Notes under the pieces: model-generated
What the model was told of the DNA's origin: nothing
Seen by the model: the letters and a program-made list of their open reading frames with translations, nothing else
The model's database searches: none
Shown: piece after piece, positions 10,371 to 22,200 of the stretch
Numbering within the stretch: the first letter of the stretch is position 1
Layout: each line of letters opens with the position of its first letter
Position numbers and translations under genes: made by a program
DNA from: Periplaneta americana
Lineage: Eukaryota > Arthropoda > Insecta > Blattodea > Blattidae
Reading direction: 5' to 3'
NCBI RefSeq assembly: GCF_040183065.1
Contig: NC_091132.1
Span: 90,273,106-90,337,105 of the forward strand
Length of the DNA: 64,000 nucleotides

Positions 10371-10859
10371 ATCTCACTTTGTTAACTACGTAAGCCTACA
10401 CTACAAGTACCGATACACGTAAGTTACTCCATTAATTCATATTTCCATTATTATTGTTCTAAAGAGAAATGCAAATTAATATTTACTGGTTTCATAGTTA
10501 ATTATCGCTATAATCTTGAATGAGTGAAGCTATTATAGTAAATTTCAGTTCGTTTTGAACAAACAAAAATTATATTAACTTATTTCTTGCAGGTATCTTC
10601 GAGTTTATGGTGGAATTTAATATACTTCATTAAAATAATAAATTAACTTTATGCATTTAATATTTCAATAATGGAAGGAAGGTGTTAATTTTTCCAAAAG
10701 AACACGACAACGAAAGTGTAACATATTTTGTCGGCTGCTAGGAGAGAGATCTGAGATGATGAGGCGATAGTAGCGATCCTAGTGGTGGGCAACTACCCAT
10801 GTTTGCATTTTTACTACATATTGAGCTTCGCGACTGTATATAGTAGACTGTGGTGGAAT

Positions 10860-11185
10860 GAGGCACCGCAGGTTGGACCCAGCGGATGTACAGAATAGGG
10901 GGAGGCAGATAGGGGTCTGGGTCGGGTTGTGGGAGGAACACTGTTTCTTCTGCAGAGTCGGTGTGAAAACATTTAAGTAGTCTATCTATAGACGTTGTGA
11001 GAGCATACCCAGCCTTATATAACACCGCCCATGGAGATTACATAAGCAAGTAGCTAAAAGATGAGATATGGAATAAAGCGGCCAGTGAACTTCATTTTCC
11101 TAAAGGCAAGTTTTAAAGAAATTTATTCAAATAAAGGTATGGCCTATTTGCCATCAGACTCTCCATTTGATACAACATTGTAAAT
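10860..11185. other. Spacer with no recognised feature
   Basis: A minus-strand frame (11025-10738) overlaps the end of the P-like element and shows no family resemblance. I do not support it as a gene. Confidence 0.4.
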
Positions 11186-11197
11186 CAAACAAACAAT

Positions 11198-11460
11198 TTT
11201 TTTATTTATTCTAATTTAGTGGGTTATTTTACGAAGCTTTATCAACCGCTTAGGTTATTTAGCGTCTGAATGAGATGGTGATAATGCCGGTGAAATGAGT
11301 CCGGGGTCCAACACCGAAAGTTACCCGGCATTTGTTCATATTATGTTGAGGGAAAACCCCGGAAAAAACCTCAACCAGGTAACTTGCCCCGACCGGGAAT
11401 CGAACCCGGTCACCTGGTTTCGCGGCCAGACGCGCTAACCGTTACTCCATAGGTGTGGAC
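11198..11460 (-). mobile_element. tRNA-derived SINE, family 1 (copy 2)
   Basis: Complete minus-strand copy with a 12-bp target duplication CAAACAAACAAT (11186-11197, 11461-11472). It has the head, B box (plus strand shows GGAATCGAACCCGG) and 3' tail of the copy at 5619. A short deletion in the body removes part of the CCAATACGAGCAAATG region. Confidence 0.92.
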
Positions 11461-11578
11461 CAAACAAACAATGTGTATTATATATTTTCTCTATAATTAT
11501 CAAACACATTATAATGCTGATTAATTATCACCATTTTGAACAAACAATTAAATTAGTTTTTCTTCATCTTACTCACTA

Positions 11579-11632
11579 GTCAGCATTCCTCAAAATGTAC
11601 TCCGCGGAACCTCCAGGAAGGGGTCTTTTGCA
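11579..11632. repeat. Possible hAT terminal fragment
   Basis: CAGCATTCCTCAAAATGTAC followed by TCCGCGGAACC resembles hAT element ends of the CAGnGxTTCTCAAAxTGTG...CGCGGAACC type. A related line (TTTTCTCAAAGTGTATCCCA) occurs at 52712. Only one end is visible and there is no duplication, so this is tentative. Confidence 0.3.
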
Positions 11633-11655
11633 TTATATCATGTAGGATTACTTAA

Positions 11656-12130
11656 TCTATACTAATAATAAATCTGTAGCCAAAATGATTCTGGTAATTT
11701 TCGATTTTCCAAAAATAATTTATGTTAACAGGTATAATTAGCCATCCTGAAACCGAAAATCGCTTTTCTTAATTTTTATTTGTATGTCTGTCTGTCTGTC
11801 TGGATGTTCGTTACCTTTTCACGCGATAATGGCTGAACTGATTTATATGAAAATTGGAATATAAATTAAGTTCGCTGTAACTTAGATTTTAGGCTATACG
11901 GCATTCAGAATACTTTATTTAAAAGGTGGAATTTCGGAATGATGTAGCTCTAGATGGACGGTGACAAGGGCTGTTTTCTGTTCGTGCCAGATTTCTGAGT
12001 GACAAAGCACTATAGGCTGCTGAAATATTAGCACGTTATAGGAGTTGATTAATCCGTGTTGCATTTGTCCGTTGTTGTATCTTGTAATGTCAATAAAAGC
12101 GATGATGACGCTAATTATACCAACTAATTT
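11656..12130 (+). repeat. Interspersed repeat, possibly Helitron-related
   Basis: Begins TCTATACTAATAATAAATCT. It contains a short (TGTC)n run (11783-11801), then TGTTCGTTACCTTTTCACGC, GATAATGGCTGAACTG and a segment running through TAGGCTATACGGCATTCA. The same core occurs inverted at 23020-23165 (with TTCAGCCATTATCGCG). The TC start and copy structure suggest a Helitron-like non-autonomous element, but I found no CTRR end with hairpin, so the class is undecided. Confidence 0.45.
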
Positions 12131-12465
12131 ATGCCATACTCAACAGTTTCACTGATGGCGTCAAGAATGCCAGAATGACAGAATATTCATCGCGTTACTG
12201 CCACTCCACTACCTGCCCACACCGCGGGATCAATGGAATACTGTGAGGTTTTACTAATTCATTATCTAACTTGAAATGTTCAATTGTTGTCAATTATTTA
12301 AGACCGGTGAATTAGCTGTTCATATGGTAGGACAGTAATTCTTTAATATTTAGCTGCGTGTTCGTTGTTCCGAATCAACGTATATTCTGTGAACTTGAAA
12401 ATACTTTACTTGTATAAGTTGACGAAAACAAAATAGAAATAAATAAATTATACATACCTATTCCA
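12131..12465. other. Spacer, nothing recognised
   Basis: AT-rich sequence with no coding signal or recognisable repeat. Confidence 0.35.
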
Positions 12466-12974
12466 TATATACAAGGTGTTTTGGTAAAAAATTTAGGGAT
12501 GAGAAGTAAATACGAAGACAAGCAAACTATTTCCAGTAAATATGGATCCGCAAATTAACCGTTTACGAGATAATACCATTTTGTGCTGGTTGGGACCTGC
12601 TGAATACTAAGTGCTAATTTCAAAAAAATAAGTGGAAATTTTATTTAATTTATCGATCACGAGACAGTAAAATTCATAACTTTGGCTTCAACACCACAGA
12701 AATGTGATGGAACATACACCAAGAAAACTTTTTTGTTTGAACAACAGTGAAATTTGTGGATGAACAAGATACAGTTCAGTGTGAATATATTAACAGAATT
12801 TTGCAGCAGGTGTCAAAAACCTGACCATGCACTTGAATGCATCTGTCTAGTCTTCTCCGCAAAAACCCAAGAATGCGCTCGAGCAATTCTGGGTCGTTCT
12901 TCATTTGCTGTAAGGCTTCTACTCGTACTATTAGATGCTGCAATTCTTCAGATGGTGATGTTTATTGTGTAAAC

Positions 12975-14286
12975 TAGGTTTTTTTTATATAAACCCAGTG
13001 CCGCAGGGCACCGTATTAGGACCACTACTCTTCTCTATCTGTATTAATGACGTATCAAAGAACTTACAGTATTGCCGATATCACCTCTATGCCGACGACC
13101 TACAACTTTACATAAATTCCAGACCCAACACGATCAATGAATCAAATGACAAGTTGAATTGACAAGTTGAATCAACTGTCTCCACTTGGGCGGCCAATTT
13201 CGGACTCGCACTTAATCCAAGTAAGACTCAAGCTATAATTATTGGCCATAAGCGTTAGTTAACTCTCTTAATAACAGTAGTCTTTCAGTTGTTACCCTTA
13301 ACAACACGCTAATCCCTTATTCATCTGTCGTAAAAAATCTTCGCTTCTTTTTCGATAATAATCTAAATTGGAATATTCAAGTTAAAGAAACGATAAAAAA
13401 AATCTGTCCCTCCATTCACTGTTTGAGTCGCTTAAGAAACTTCTTGCCCCAGCAACTAAAACTTACCCTAGTACAAACCCTAGTAATACCGCATTTCGAT
13501 TATTGTGACGTTTTGTTAAGTGACCTAAGTTCTGAACTGTCAGTCAATTTACAGCGAGTTCAGAATATGTGCGTCAGATACGTATGCAACATCCGACGAT
13601 ATGATCATATATCACCGTCCTTCGCAAGTCTTTCGTAGCTCCGACTTAAAGAACGTAGAACTTTACACTCCTTGTCATTGCTCTTTCGAATTCTGCACAC
13701 TTCAACACCAAATTACCTTTCGTCTCGTTTCTCTTATCTATACTCTAACCACGACGTAAATACCAGATCACTTATCTGTGGCGCGTTAAGTATACCTCCT
13801 CATAGAGCATCTCGTTATTCATCATCTTTTACAGTATCCACCGCGCGACAATGGAATTCCCTGTCACAAAGTATTAGGGGCTGCAAGACAATAAACACTT
13901 TTAAAAACAGCTTAAAAGATAACATTCTTAGCATTTCACTCCAATCATACTGAATTAAACTATCACTGTCTACATTGTTACTCCTTCCTTTAGACATGCA
14001 TCCTGATAGTGCTGTATTTTCAAAATTGTCTCATAATAAACTCTTTCTATTATCTAACATTATTTGAAATATATTAACATTCTATATATTTTAGCTTAAT
14101 TCTGCTACATAGTTTGTATTTCAGTGTTCTTTAATAGTTCATAGTATTTTGTTGTTTAATTCGTAAATAACTCTTGTATACATGTAGCTCTTTTCTAAAT
14201 CAAATTGTATACATATGTATGTATACTTTTTGCTGGTTGAGTGGAAGAGGAGGCCTTACGGCCTTAACTCTGCCAGCTGAAATAAA

Positions 14287-14328
<42 letters not shown>

Positions 14329-14385
14329 GTCTATTATTATTAGTCTATTATTATTATTATTATTATTATTAATATTATTATACAC
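12975..14385 (+). mobile_element. 5'-truncated LINE nested in the mariner
   Basis: A non-LTR reverse transcriptase remnant read in several frames. It has the palm block VPQGTVLGPLLFSICINDVS with catalytic YADD at about 13085-13105. After frameshifts come LALNPSKTQAIIIGH, LVIPHFDYCDVLLSDLS (13485-13540) and a C-terminal block ASRYSSSFTVSTARQWNSLS (13805-13870). The 3' end has GGCCTTACGGCCTTAACTC, AATAAA at 14280 and a (TTA)n tail at 14286-14378. The endonuclease is missing and there are several stops. It inserted in the opposite orientation to the host mariner. Confidence 0.8.
14286..14378. repeat. (TTA)n tail/microsatellite
   Basis: A trinucleotide run interrupted by two GTC units; it is the 3' tail of the preceding LINE. 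Confidence 0.9.
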
Positions 14386-15079
14386 AAAAATTCAAAGGAT
14401 TTAAATCCGATGATCTAGGTACAGGTCCTCCTGTATCTATCCACCGTACACCATATCGTCTGTTTAGATATTGTCTCACACTAGGAAGAAAATGGGATGA
14501 GGAAAGTGCGACATGTGTACGAAGCATGAATGTTACCGCTTTACAGTATGCGTGAGCTCGGTTTACTGACGACCCCCCCCCCCCAAAAAAAAGCCATTAT
14601 CTCTTAAACGCTTAATTTGCGGATATGTTTGCAGGAGCAGTTTTGCTTCTTTTCGTTTTTACTTGTCATTCATAAATTTTTGACTATAGCATTTGAAAAC
14701 ACCCTTTATACCTAATGTGTTATTTACAATAGGAAGTTTTAATAGGAAGATATTCGATAATATACATGTTTGTGTTTGTGAAGTTACCACTAATTATATT
14801 CAATACTTACCATGTCTTCCTTTGATAAGTGATTTATTGGTTTAATGATAGCCTAAGATACTGGGTGATTAAAATATTTATGTTTAAACCGAAGGAGCTA
14901 ATAGAGTGCTCGAAATATAACAATTTTCGGATAGAAACCTCTTGTCTCCGTAGTAATCATGAGTAAGTACAAACTCGTAATTTCAAGATTTATATTACGG
15001 ATATAATCTTACTTTGTATCTTAACTCCAGAACATTTATAAAGCATATCTTTTAACGTGCGCCAGCAAAGTGGATGCCA

Positions 15080-15390
15080 CAGGACCGAACACCAGCACAC
15101 TTTACTCCTGTTGCACGAGACTTTCTAAATCTTGCATATCCCGGGTGTTGGATTGGAACAGGTATTATATTGAATGGCTCTCTTGATTTTATGCCACTTG
15201 ATTACTTCTTTTGGGAGCATATAGGAAGTTTCGTTTAAGAAACACCAGTATAAGGCTCAGAAACAGTTTTAGCCTCGATGATTGCAGAATCTTATGTGTT
15301 CTGTGGGATATTTTGGAGAGTGCACCGCATTTTACTTTGACGATGCAATGCCTGCATTAAATGTTGTTGTCGCTAGTTTGAACATTTGGT
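15080..15390 (+). pseudogene. Mariner-like transposase fragment
   Basis: The frame QDRTPAHFTPVARDFLNLAY (15080-15140) gives the second catalytic Asp (QDxxPAH). It continues CWIGTGIILNGSLDFMPLDY, where SPDLNPLD is expected, and FFWEHIG. In-frame stops follow (GSFV*ETPV*), then a C-terminal tail to about 15385. A line resembling a mariner end (TACTGGGTGATTAAA, 14859) lies upstream, but no partner end was found. The third catalytic Asp can be seen as the D of PLDY or the lost D of SPD, so the alignment is ambiguous. Confidence 0.6.
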
Positions 15391-16019
15391 GTAATAGAAA
15401 ATTAATGGCTAAGTTCATGTAATCTTTGCCTATTTAAAATTTTGCACAAATTATTATTCTAACATCCACAGACTTATAATGACTGAAGATTATTTTCTAT
15501 ATAATGAGTTCCTATTGTAAAATTGTTACATTACAACCCCTGTGTAAACTCCCTCCAGTCCAATGATGCAATATAGGACATGTTATTGTTTTACACAAAT
15601 TTTCAGTTTGATAATAAAATTAGTTTACTTATAATTAAATTTTGTTTTCTTTTTTTAATACTGACTTTTAATTGTTCGTATTTTCAAAGTTTACATAATT
15701 TTTCTTTAAATTAATATTTAATTTATTTCTAATAGACGTATGCAAAATATTGCAGGTGCTTTTAAAAAATTTCCAACTACTTTTTGAGAAAAAAATATTA
15801 ACCTTTATTTGTTAATTTTTCAAATTTTTAAACTTATCACATTCTCAACATATGGTAATTTGAATAATTTTAATAGAATAAGAAAATACGAGTACATAAT
15901 ATGTCAGTTTACTTCAAACACTTGTGTGGACTTATTCATTAGAGCATTTTGAATGTTACAAGATGATGAATATTGGAAAATCGAGAAAACGAGTATGAAA
16001 GCACAGCATGTATATGATA
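15391..16019. other. AT-rich spacer
   Basis: Long A/T runs, no gene, repeat or RNA recognised. Confidence 0.4.
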
Positions 16020-16021
16020 TA

Positions 16022-16848
16022 CAGGGTGATTCATTATTACGTGTAAATACTTTGTGTATGTAATGTAGAGATGAAACTAAGACTAAAACGTTCTATACAA
16101 CTTTTTCTTAAAACCTTTAATTCCAGAGTTAACGCCATTTTTCGTGGAACTTGCGCTCCCAAACAAAGAAAGGATAACACGCCAAATGTAAACTAATTAT
16201 TACTTTCGTACAGTGCTTTTGGGCTTCAATACAAAAATAACCGAAGTCACTAAATCCATATCCTCGGCAGTCCATTGATGCACGTTTTGTGAACTAAAAC
16301 CAAACACAGTAAAGAATGTAAAGCAATTTCTTCTAGACTTTACACATTTGCACAATTCTTAGTGTAATGCATGTTCAAAGTGCTGTCCCTCAACTTGAAG
16401 TCCAGAGGGTTCATGTCCGGTGATCTAGCTGGCCAAGCAGTTGGCCCTGCGCGACCTATCCATTGACCTGGATACGCAACATTAAGGTACGCCCTTACGT
16501 TGTGGCAGTAATGCGCAGGAGCGCCATTGTGCATAAACCATAAGTTTGCTCGCGTTGGAAAAGGGATATCATGTAGCAGACCATGCAATTCGCATTCCAA
16601 GAATGCGCGGTAGATTTCCCCAGTTAACCGCAGAAGTGAACTCGACGTCCGAGTAACTGATTCCCCACAATACCACACAAAATGTTTGGGAGAACAGTAA
16701 TGCCTATGCAGTTACTATGACGTAGGTGCCATCTATTGGAACTCTGGAATTAAAGGTTTTGAGAAAAAGTTGTATAGGACGTTTTAGTTTTAGTTTCACC
16801 TCTAGAATACACATACAAAGTATTTACACGTAATAATGAATCACCCTG
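16022..16848 (-). mobile_element. Mariner-like deletion derivative with ~110-bp TIRs
   Basis: The TIRs start CAGGGTGATTCATTATTACG next to TA (16020-16021 and 16849-16850) and extend about 110 bp each, as far as TTTAATTCCAGAGTT. The minus-strand frame 16678-16340 encodes the C-terminal half of a transposase: LWFMHNGAPAHYCHNVRAYL, then GQWIGRAGPTAWPARSPDMN with PLDF. The usual MHDGAPAH has become MHNGAPAH, so the second catalytic Asp is Asn, while the SPDMNPLD Asp remains. The element is 827 bp, too short for a whole mariner (about 1.3 kb). Confidence 0.88.
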
Positions 16849-16850
16849 TA

Positions 16851-17668
16851 TAATATCGATATGCTTCCTTCCTATACGGGTCTACCATACATATTTTTCT
16901 CCTACATAACAGCGCGAAATATAAACTGAATGAAAAGTAAAATAATTTGGAATTAACAAAGTCTGTCAGAATGACAGCTGAGTGTCGGTTTAAAAGACTG
17001 CAACTCCAAGTACGCGCTGGTCCCTTTAAATTCGTCCTGAGGGCTTGAAATTTCCACAGGGCCGAAATAAACACAGATATAGAAAACTGAAGCATATAAT
17101 TTTTTAGAGTTAAAGCTAAAATGTTCATTTTTCATATTCTTTTTCGTTATTTTCACCGATTCACTGTGTTAATACAAACATTCAATGAGGATGTGAATTA
17201 CAACATACAGCTTTGAATCACAATGTGCTCGGCAGTACGGATATTAAATCACCATTAAGTCGTTCGTATCGTTGCAAAAACAAAACAAAATGCAGCCAAG
17301 AACTATAAAACTTTGTAAGTGCATTCTGGAATAATTTTATACATGTAATTTTTGTGGTTTACTTTGAGGGGACATGATGAAAGCGTAATCTCAGAAAATC
17401 CGGATATTAACTTCTTTAAACTCGGCAATTCTATTATTCGTATAGACGTTGCGGTAAATGGAGATTTTGAATTAAATAAATGTCTAAAGTAATTTAAAAT
17501 GAATTATTGACTTCAAGTTACATGTAGATATAGCAGTACGAAGTCCCTTTGTATTCAATTCTCCATTTGGCTTTTCAGTACCATTGAAAACATATGTGAG
17601 AATCATGCACACTTACTCGTACGGAAACAAATATGATGTATGTTATAGATTAGGATTGTAGAACTGAG
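16851..17668. other. No recognisable gene
   Basis: Two overlapping minus-strand frames at 17156-16841 show no family resemblance, and I do not support them. Confidence 0.4.
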
Positions 17669-17670
17669 GA

Positions 17671-17925
17671 GTCGACACCTGTGAAGTAACGGCTAGCGCG
17701 TCTGGCCGGGAAACTAGGTGGCCCGGGTTCGAATCCCGGTCGGGGCAAATTACCTAGTTGAGGTTTTTCTGAGGTTTTCTCTCAACCCAATATGAGCAAA
17801 TGCTCGGTAACTATCGGTGCTGGACACGGACTCATTTCACCGGCATTATCACCTTCATTTCATTCAGACGTTAAATAACGTGGGATGTTGATGCAGCGTC
17901 ATAAAATAACCTACTAAAAAATAAC
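17671..17925 (+). mobile_element. tRNA-derived SINE, family 1 (copy 3)
   Basis: Same head, B box (GGTTCGAATCCCGG), body and tail as the 5619 copy, but more diverged (GGCCGGGAAACTAGG in the anticodon region, GCGTCATAAAATAACC in the tail). An imperfect target duplication (AACTGAGGA at 17662 and AACTGGGGA at 17923) suggests an older insertion. Confidence 0.88.
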
Positions 17926-18820
17926 TGGGGAAGAAAAAGGTAGAAGCATGGGAGAAAGAGTTCGTTCCCCCATCCACAAGGCAGGAGCCTTCAATGATGT
18001 TTCTGTGACGTTTGGCAAACACACTGTTCTCTCTTCTATTCTTCTCCTATCGTACAACGACGCGATGGTTACAGGAAAGGGATGAGTTGCATGTTTCGGC
18101 TTATGACGTGTGCTTTAATTGTAGCACAGTTTTACATCCCTGTTATAGATTCTGGCAACCCGTCAGGTGATACTGCTATAACCTAATGAACTTAAATCTC
18201 ATCTTCCATATTCTCTTAAAATTAGATTTCAGAAATTGGTTTGTTTCAATTATTGTGTATCTCTTGGATACGCTGTTCTTCGTATATATACAGAGAGTTA
18301 ATTGGAAACACCGATTTATTTTCATCGAGTATAAACGAGATTTAGTTTAAGCAACTGGAGATAGGTAACCCCTGGTCTTTGGATTCAAGTTTAAATGTTA
18401 TGTCTTAAAACTCCAAGAGTATGCACGCCACTGCCTTCTACAATTTGAATTTATACTAATCAATAGCGGAGCTTATATTTTGGAGGCAGACTTAATATGA
18501 AATATACTGAAATTCCATAGAGAAAGATACAATTAAGTAAAAATTGAATCAAAACCCAGAATTTTTTGCAGAATTTGGTGGAACTGGCGATTTCTAGCAG
18601 CAATACAGAGACGACATCGACATAGATAAGATTTTCGTATCTATGCTATGCTATCAGAGTTTCCTGGCATACTACGAATAAATTCACAACCTGAAATTAT
18701 GATAGATGTCTCTCAACACTAATTAAAAAGAGAACAGCAACAATTGCTAACAAATGAGTTTCAATTACAACACTAATGCAGTGGTATGCAAACATGTGAT
18801 GATGGTCTGTAAAGTGAGAT
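17926..18820. other. No recognisable gene
   Basis: No convincing coding region, RNA or repeat apart from scattered AT runs. Confidence 0.4.
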
Positions 18821-18827
18821 TAATAGG

Positions 18828-18996
18828 ATACAACTCTAACTTTTCAGAAATAACTCCGTGTAAGTTGACTTAAATATTTCAAGGGAAAAATTGTTTCCTG
18901 GTCGGGTATATAATCCGGAACAATTTTTCCCTTGAAATTGTTCAAGTCGACTTCACAGAGAGCTTTTCCTGAAAATTAAGATTTGTATAATACACG
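18828..18996. repeat. Inverted SINE-tail pair (foldback)
   Basis: Arms of roughly 80 bp face each other around TCGGGTATATAATCC. The inner words are CAAGGGAAAAATTGTTTCC and GGAACAATTTTTCCCTTG. The outer words are AGTTGACTT and AAGTCGACTT. The right arm equals the tail module that follows the tRNA-like head at 19111-19230, so the pair is two head-to-head SINE copies whose tRNA parts have been lost. Confidence 0.65.
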
Positions 18997-19110
18997 CCAT
19001 TATTCGTTAACAGAAAACCACAATTTAAATTACATAAAAAAATTGTGCACTCAATGCTGGGTCTTTGACGTCTTGTCAACACATTTAAGTTATGTGAATA
19101 TAAAAGGAAA

Positions 19111-19232
19111 TAATTGAGCCGGGGTCTGGTAGAGCTCCCGGCTAGCGTTGGTGTGCTCAGTCAAAGGTCTCGGGTTCGATACTCAGCCACAGAACAATCT
19201 TTTCCTTGAAATTATTCGAGATTAATATGATA
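19111..19232 (+). repeat. tRNA-derived SINE, GAACAATTTTTCC-tailed family
   Basis: A tRNA-like head, GCCGGGGTCTGGTAGAGCTC at the A-box side and GTCTCGGGTTCGATACTC at the B box, is followed by GAACAATCTTTTCCTTGAAA. That tail is shared with the foldback at 18828-18996. No target duplication was found. Confidence 0.55.
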
Positions 19233-19244
19233 TTATCGATGTTG

Positions 19245-22200
19245 AGTGAAGATCGACATGCAACTCAAGTGACACGGACTATTTGTTATTAAGAGCAAAC
19301 TTAGGACAACAACTATAACTGTTTTTCTGTGAAAATACCATTCAATTCTTTATATTATTATACATGGAAACTATTCGGCTTTAAATGCAGTATATGATTA
19401 ACACATCCTGAGGTAAGGAAATATGAATACTCAATTACTCCCAGTCTTCGTATAGGTCCTATTTGTTGGAAGTTGGCTAAACACAAATGTATAATATGAT
19501 ATCTGTATTTCGAAGAGCAGTTGGACATAAGTCAAGTCATCACTAAGCATTTGACCCATTAAGCTGTTACAGAGTATCCTGACATCATTTATGGTAACAA
19601 CAAAGCATTTTTCTTTCCTGATCTATGTAAAGAGACAGTGTTTCTGATTCTTGCAAAGAATTTGTTCATTCTTTTCGAAATACAATTTTTCAGTGTTATG
19701 TTTTACTTATTTATTTCTAATAAGAAACATCTGATCAATATGCGTTTATAATTAGCATTTACATTTGGAAATAAATATCCTTCTCACTTTCCTTTTAACT
19801 AACGAATTAATTTTTTAAATTGCATTGTACACTCCTTGTGCAATATAAATTATATTAAAATGAAAAATATTATAATATCAATTCTGAAAAATGTGTTGGT
19901 GAGTTGGGTTTACAAAATGAATTTGAATAGTAACATTTGAGTAATGTAGGTTATGTAGGGTAAACCTACTCAGCTTGGTGATACTAACGATTTGTAGTGA
20001 ACGTGAATACTGTTCTAATTTGTTTCACTGCCCACATACATACTATTTGACCATTATGAAATCTAATACCCGAAGTAATGAAGATAATGAAGACATGATT
20101 AAACCAAACTGAAAATATGTTGCATGTACCTTATTTCGTGATATTCTACCCAATTGCGTGATGATCAATGTTCAATTCACAATATTTATCCTCTGTCATT
20201 GCCACATGTTATTCCCTTGCACATTTATCTAAAATATTTATTCACTGTCACTCCACGTTTTTATTCACTCGCTCACTCATTGCACATATACATATTCTTT
20301 CAATCTAAAGATTGGTAGTTTTCAGGCTACAAGTGAAGACAAAAGCAGCACTAAATCCACTACCTTTTGTTTTTATCCACTGCCGTATTTATGCACGACA
20401 AATCCATTCCTCGTGTTTTCTTCACAATTGTATTTTTTAATGCTTCAGACCACTTGTTTGATTTGATTCCTAAAGATATCTTGAAGTTCGTTCTCACTAC
20501 GTTTTACAGTACTTAGTCTACTCCGGGAATTCAAAATTTTTTGAAAGTATTGTACAGACCACCACCTTTCCAATAAACCTTTGGAAGAGATTTTTTCAAG
20601 TTTTGGATATTGCAACCTTGTCTTCTTTTGGCAACAGAGCCATCAACTATTGCATTTTTACTCCTACATTCAGGTGATTTGTTTTTGTGTGGAACCACTT
20701 TACTTGCAGGATTTCATAAAATCATAAGAAATTCTCTCGTTTTCGTGAGCTTCTTACTCTACATTGCACTTGAAAAATTGATATCAAATATGATGGATTT
20801 ATTTTCCATATAAATAACGGACATAGAAATCTAATTTGTAGCGTAATATAATTAAGGAATGAATAGCATCCACCATTATTGGCTTATGAACGAGAAATCA
20901 AAGGGAGATAGGCGAGGAGCAGATATTGAGCACGGAAAGAGGGATTTTTGTAAGCATAATAAGAAGCTAAGAGGCGTAGACAGCTCCTCAGACAGGACGT
21001 CCATGTCGCCTTACTCGGTGCCTTCGGTAATGGACTGTCTTTTAGATAGTAGTATATACTAATCACGTTTCCTAAAATAAACGGCTTAAAATCTAACCCT
21101 TCTTGCAAAAATATTCTATACGCAAATCCTAGTAAAAAGAATTAGTAAAACATAATCTATCTGAACAGTCAACATATTAATGGTATATTAAATTTACCGA
21201 AGTTAGTTTTCTGTTTTTGAAGTCCAAACATTTTACTTCGCGATACGTTAAATCATATCTTCCTTTTCTCTCTAGATCCTTTATCTCAGCAGTTCTCAAG
21301 CTATGATGGTACGTGAGCCACTGCTCTGTGGTACTTGAAGTGTTAAATAAACATATAAATTATCATCAAATATACAAGTGAACATATAAGCTTATAGCTA
21401 TTTTCTGTACATTTTATGGAACACTCCCTTAAATAAATTCAAATATTACCTGTTTTAATTATACACCTAAATAAAGTAATCAGGTATTGGTGTTGGAGCA
21501 TAGAAGCATTTATTACGACCAGGGCCGGGATTTATATGCACAAAAAAGTCAGATATATGCAAAATCAAAATAAAATATGAAAAAACATGCAAAATAAATT
21601 TATTTAGCATATCAAGTATCAGTAAAAATTGTCGAAGTTCCAGATACAACACTTTGCCCATGTGCAGTGCAATATGGGAACACATGTTTAAACCTTCTTG
21701 CCTACATACAAGGCGATTCTCGACTAAGGAGTCGGCCCATATTTTGTTTCTAGTACTGTACATTTGAAATTAAGTGTTAGAGAACAAAATACCGTTTTAA
21801 AGAAGATAAATTTTAACATATTCAATTTTATTAATTTCACATTTGTGCAAGTTTCTTTCGGGTTTCCGATTGACATTATAACATTTGCATTCTTAACTAT
21901 CAAAATACAAATTATAATATTTAAATAAATAGGTACTTAAATGTTTTTCACTAAAAATTGCAGAACACGGTCGTTCAGTCTATCCTCAAGCCTTCTTTAT
22001 TTGTTACCCATTGCTTCAGGGTGCTCTGGAATGATGATTTTGTAGGTGACATCGCGAATTCACATAAACCACACAGAATTGTCCTTGGACTGGTACTGTT
22101 AAGGGGAGTAGGTAGTGATGCTTGCGCTATTAAAAATTTTAGTGGAGAAGTTTAGTTCAGTATTTCTAGGCTTTTGTGCTCATAATGGAATAAAACTTTC

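Larger units (their letters stand above)
9528..10851. mobile_element. P-superfamily-like element with THAP domain
   Basis: Ends are inverted: CACAGTCTACTATATACAGT at 9528 is found inverted at 10823-10851, with similarity extending over at least 29 bp (through CGCGAAGCT). The 8-bp direct repeat GGTGGAAT (9520-9527 and 10852-10859) flanks it, although the exact end is ambiguous by one base (CACAG left, CTGT right). An 8-bp TSD with a THAP-type N-terminal domain inside is what the P superfamily predicts. The interior is only 1.3 kb, and I see no catalytic domain, so it is a non-autonomous deletion derivative. Confidence 0.75.
12472..14706 (-). mobile_element. Mariner-like element carrying a LINE insertion
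   Basis: The ends CAAGGTGTTTTGG (left) and, inverted, AAGGGTGTTTT (right) sit next to TA dinucleotides, and subterminal similarity continues to CCGCAAATTAA about 80 bp in. On the minus strand the transposase is in two pieces. Bases 14490-14385 give RQYLNRRYGVRWIDTGGPVP followed by RSSDLNPLNF (third catalytic region). Bases 12965-12755 give EELQHLIVRVEALQQMKNDP and the C-terminal tail. The 1.4-kb plus-strand LINE between them splits the gene. A C run and indels near 14572 add to the decay. The first part of the transposase is lost. Confidence 0.75.

Noticed and set aside
20859..21108. Two opposite-strand frames of 67 and 74 codons, possibly a host exon
   Set aside because: Neither has recognisable residues, splice context or a neighbouring exon-like frame.
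21291..21540. hAT termini at 21291 and 21521
   Set aside because: Only single ends that resemble remembered consensus; no partner end or duplication inside the window.
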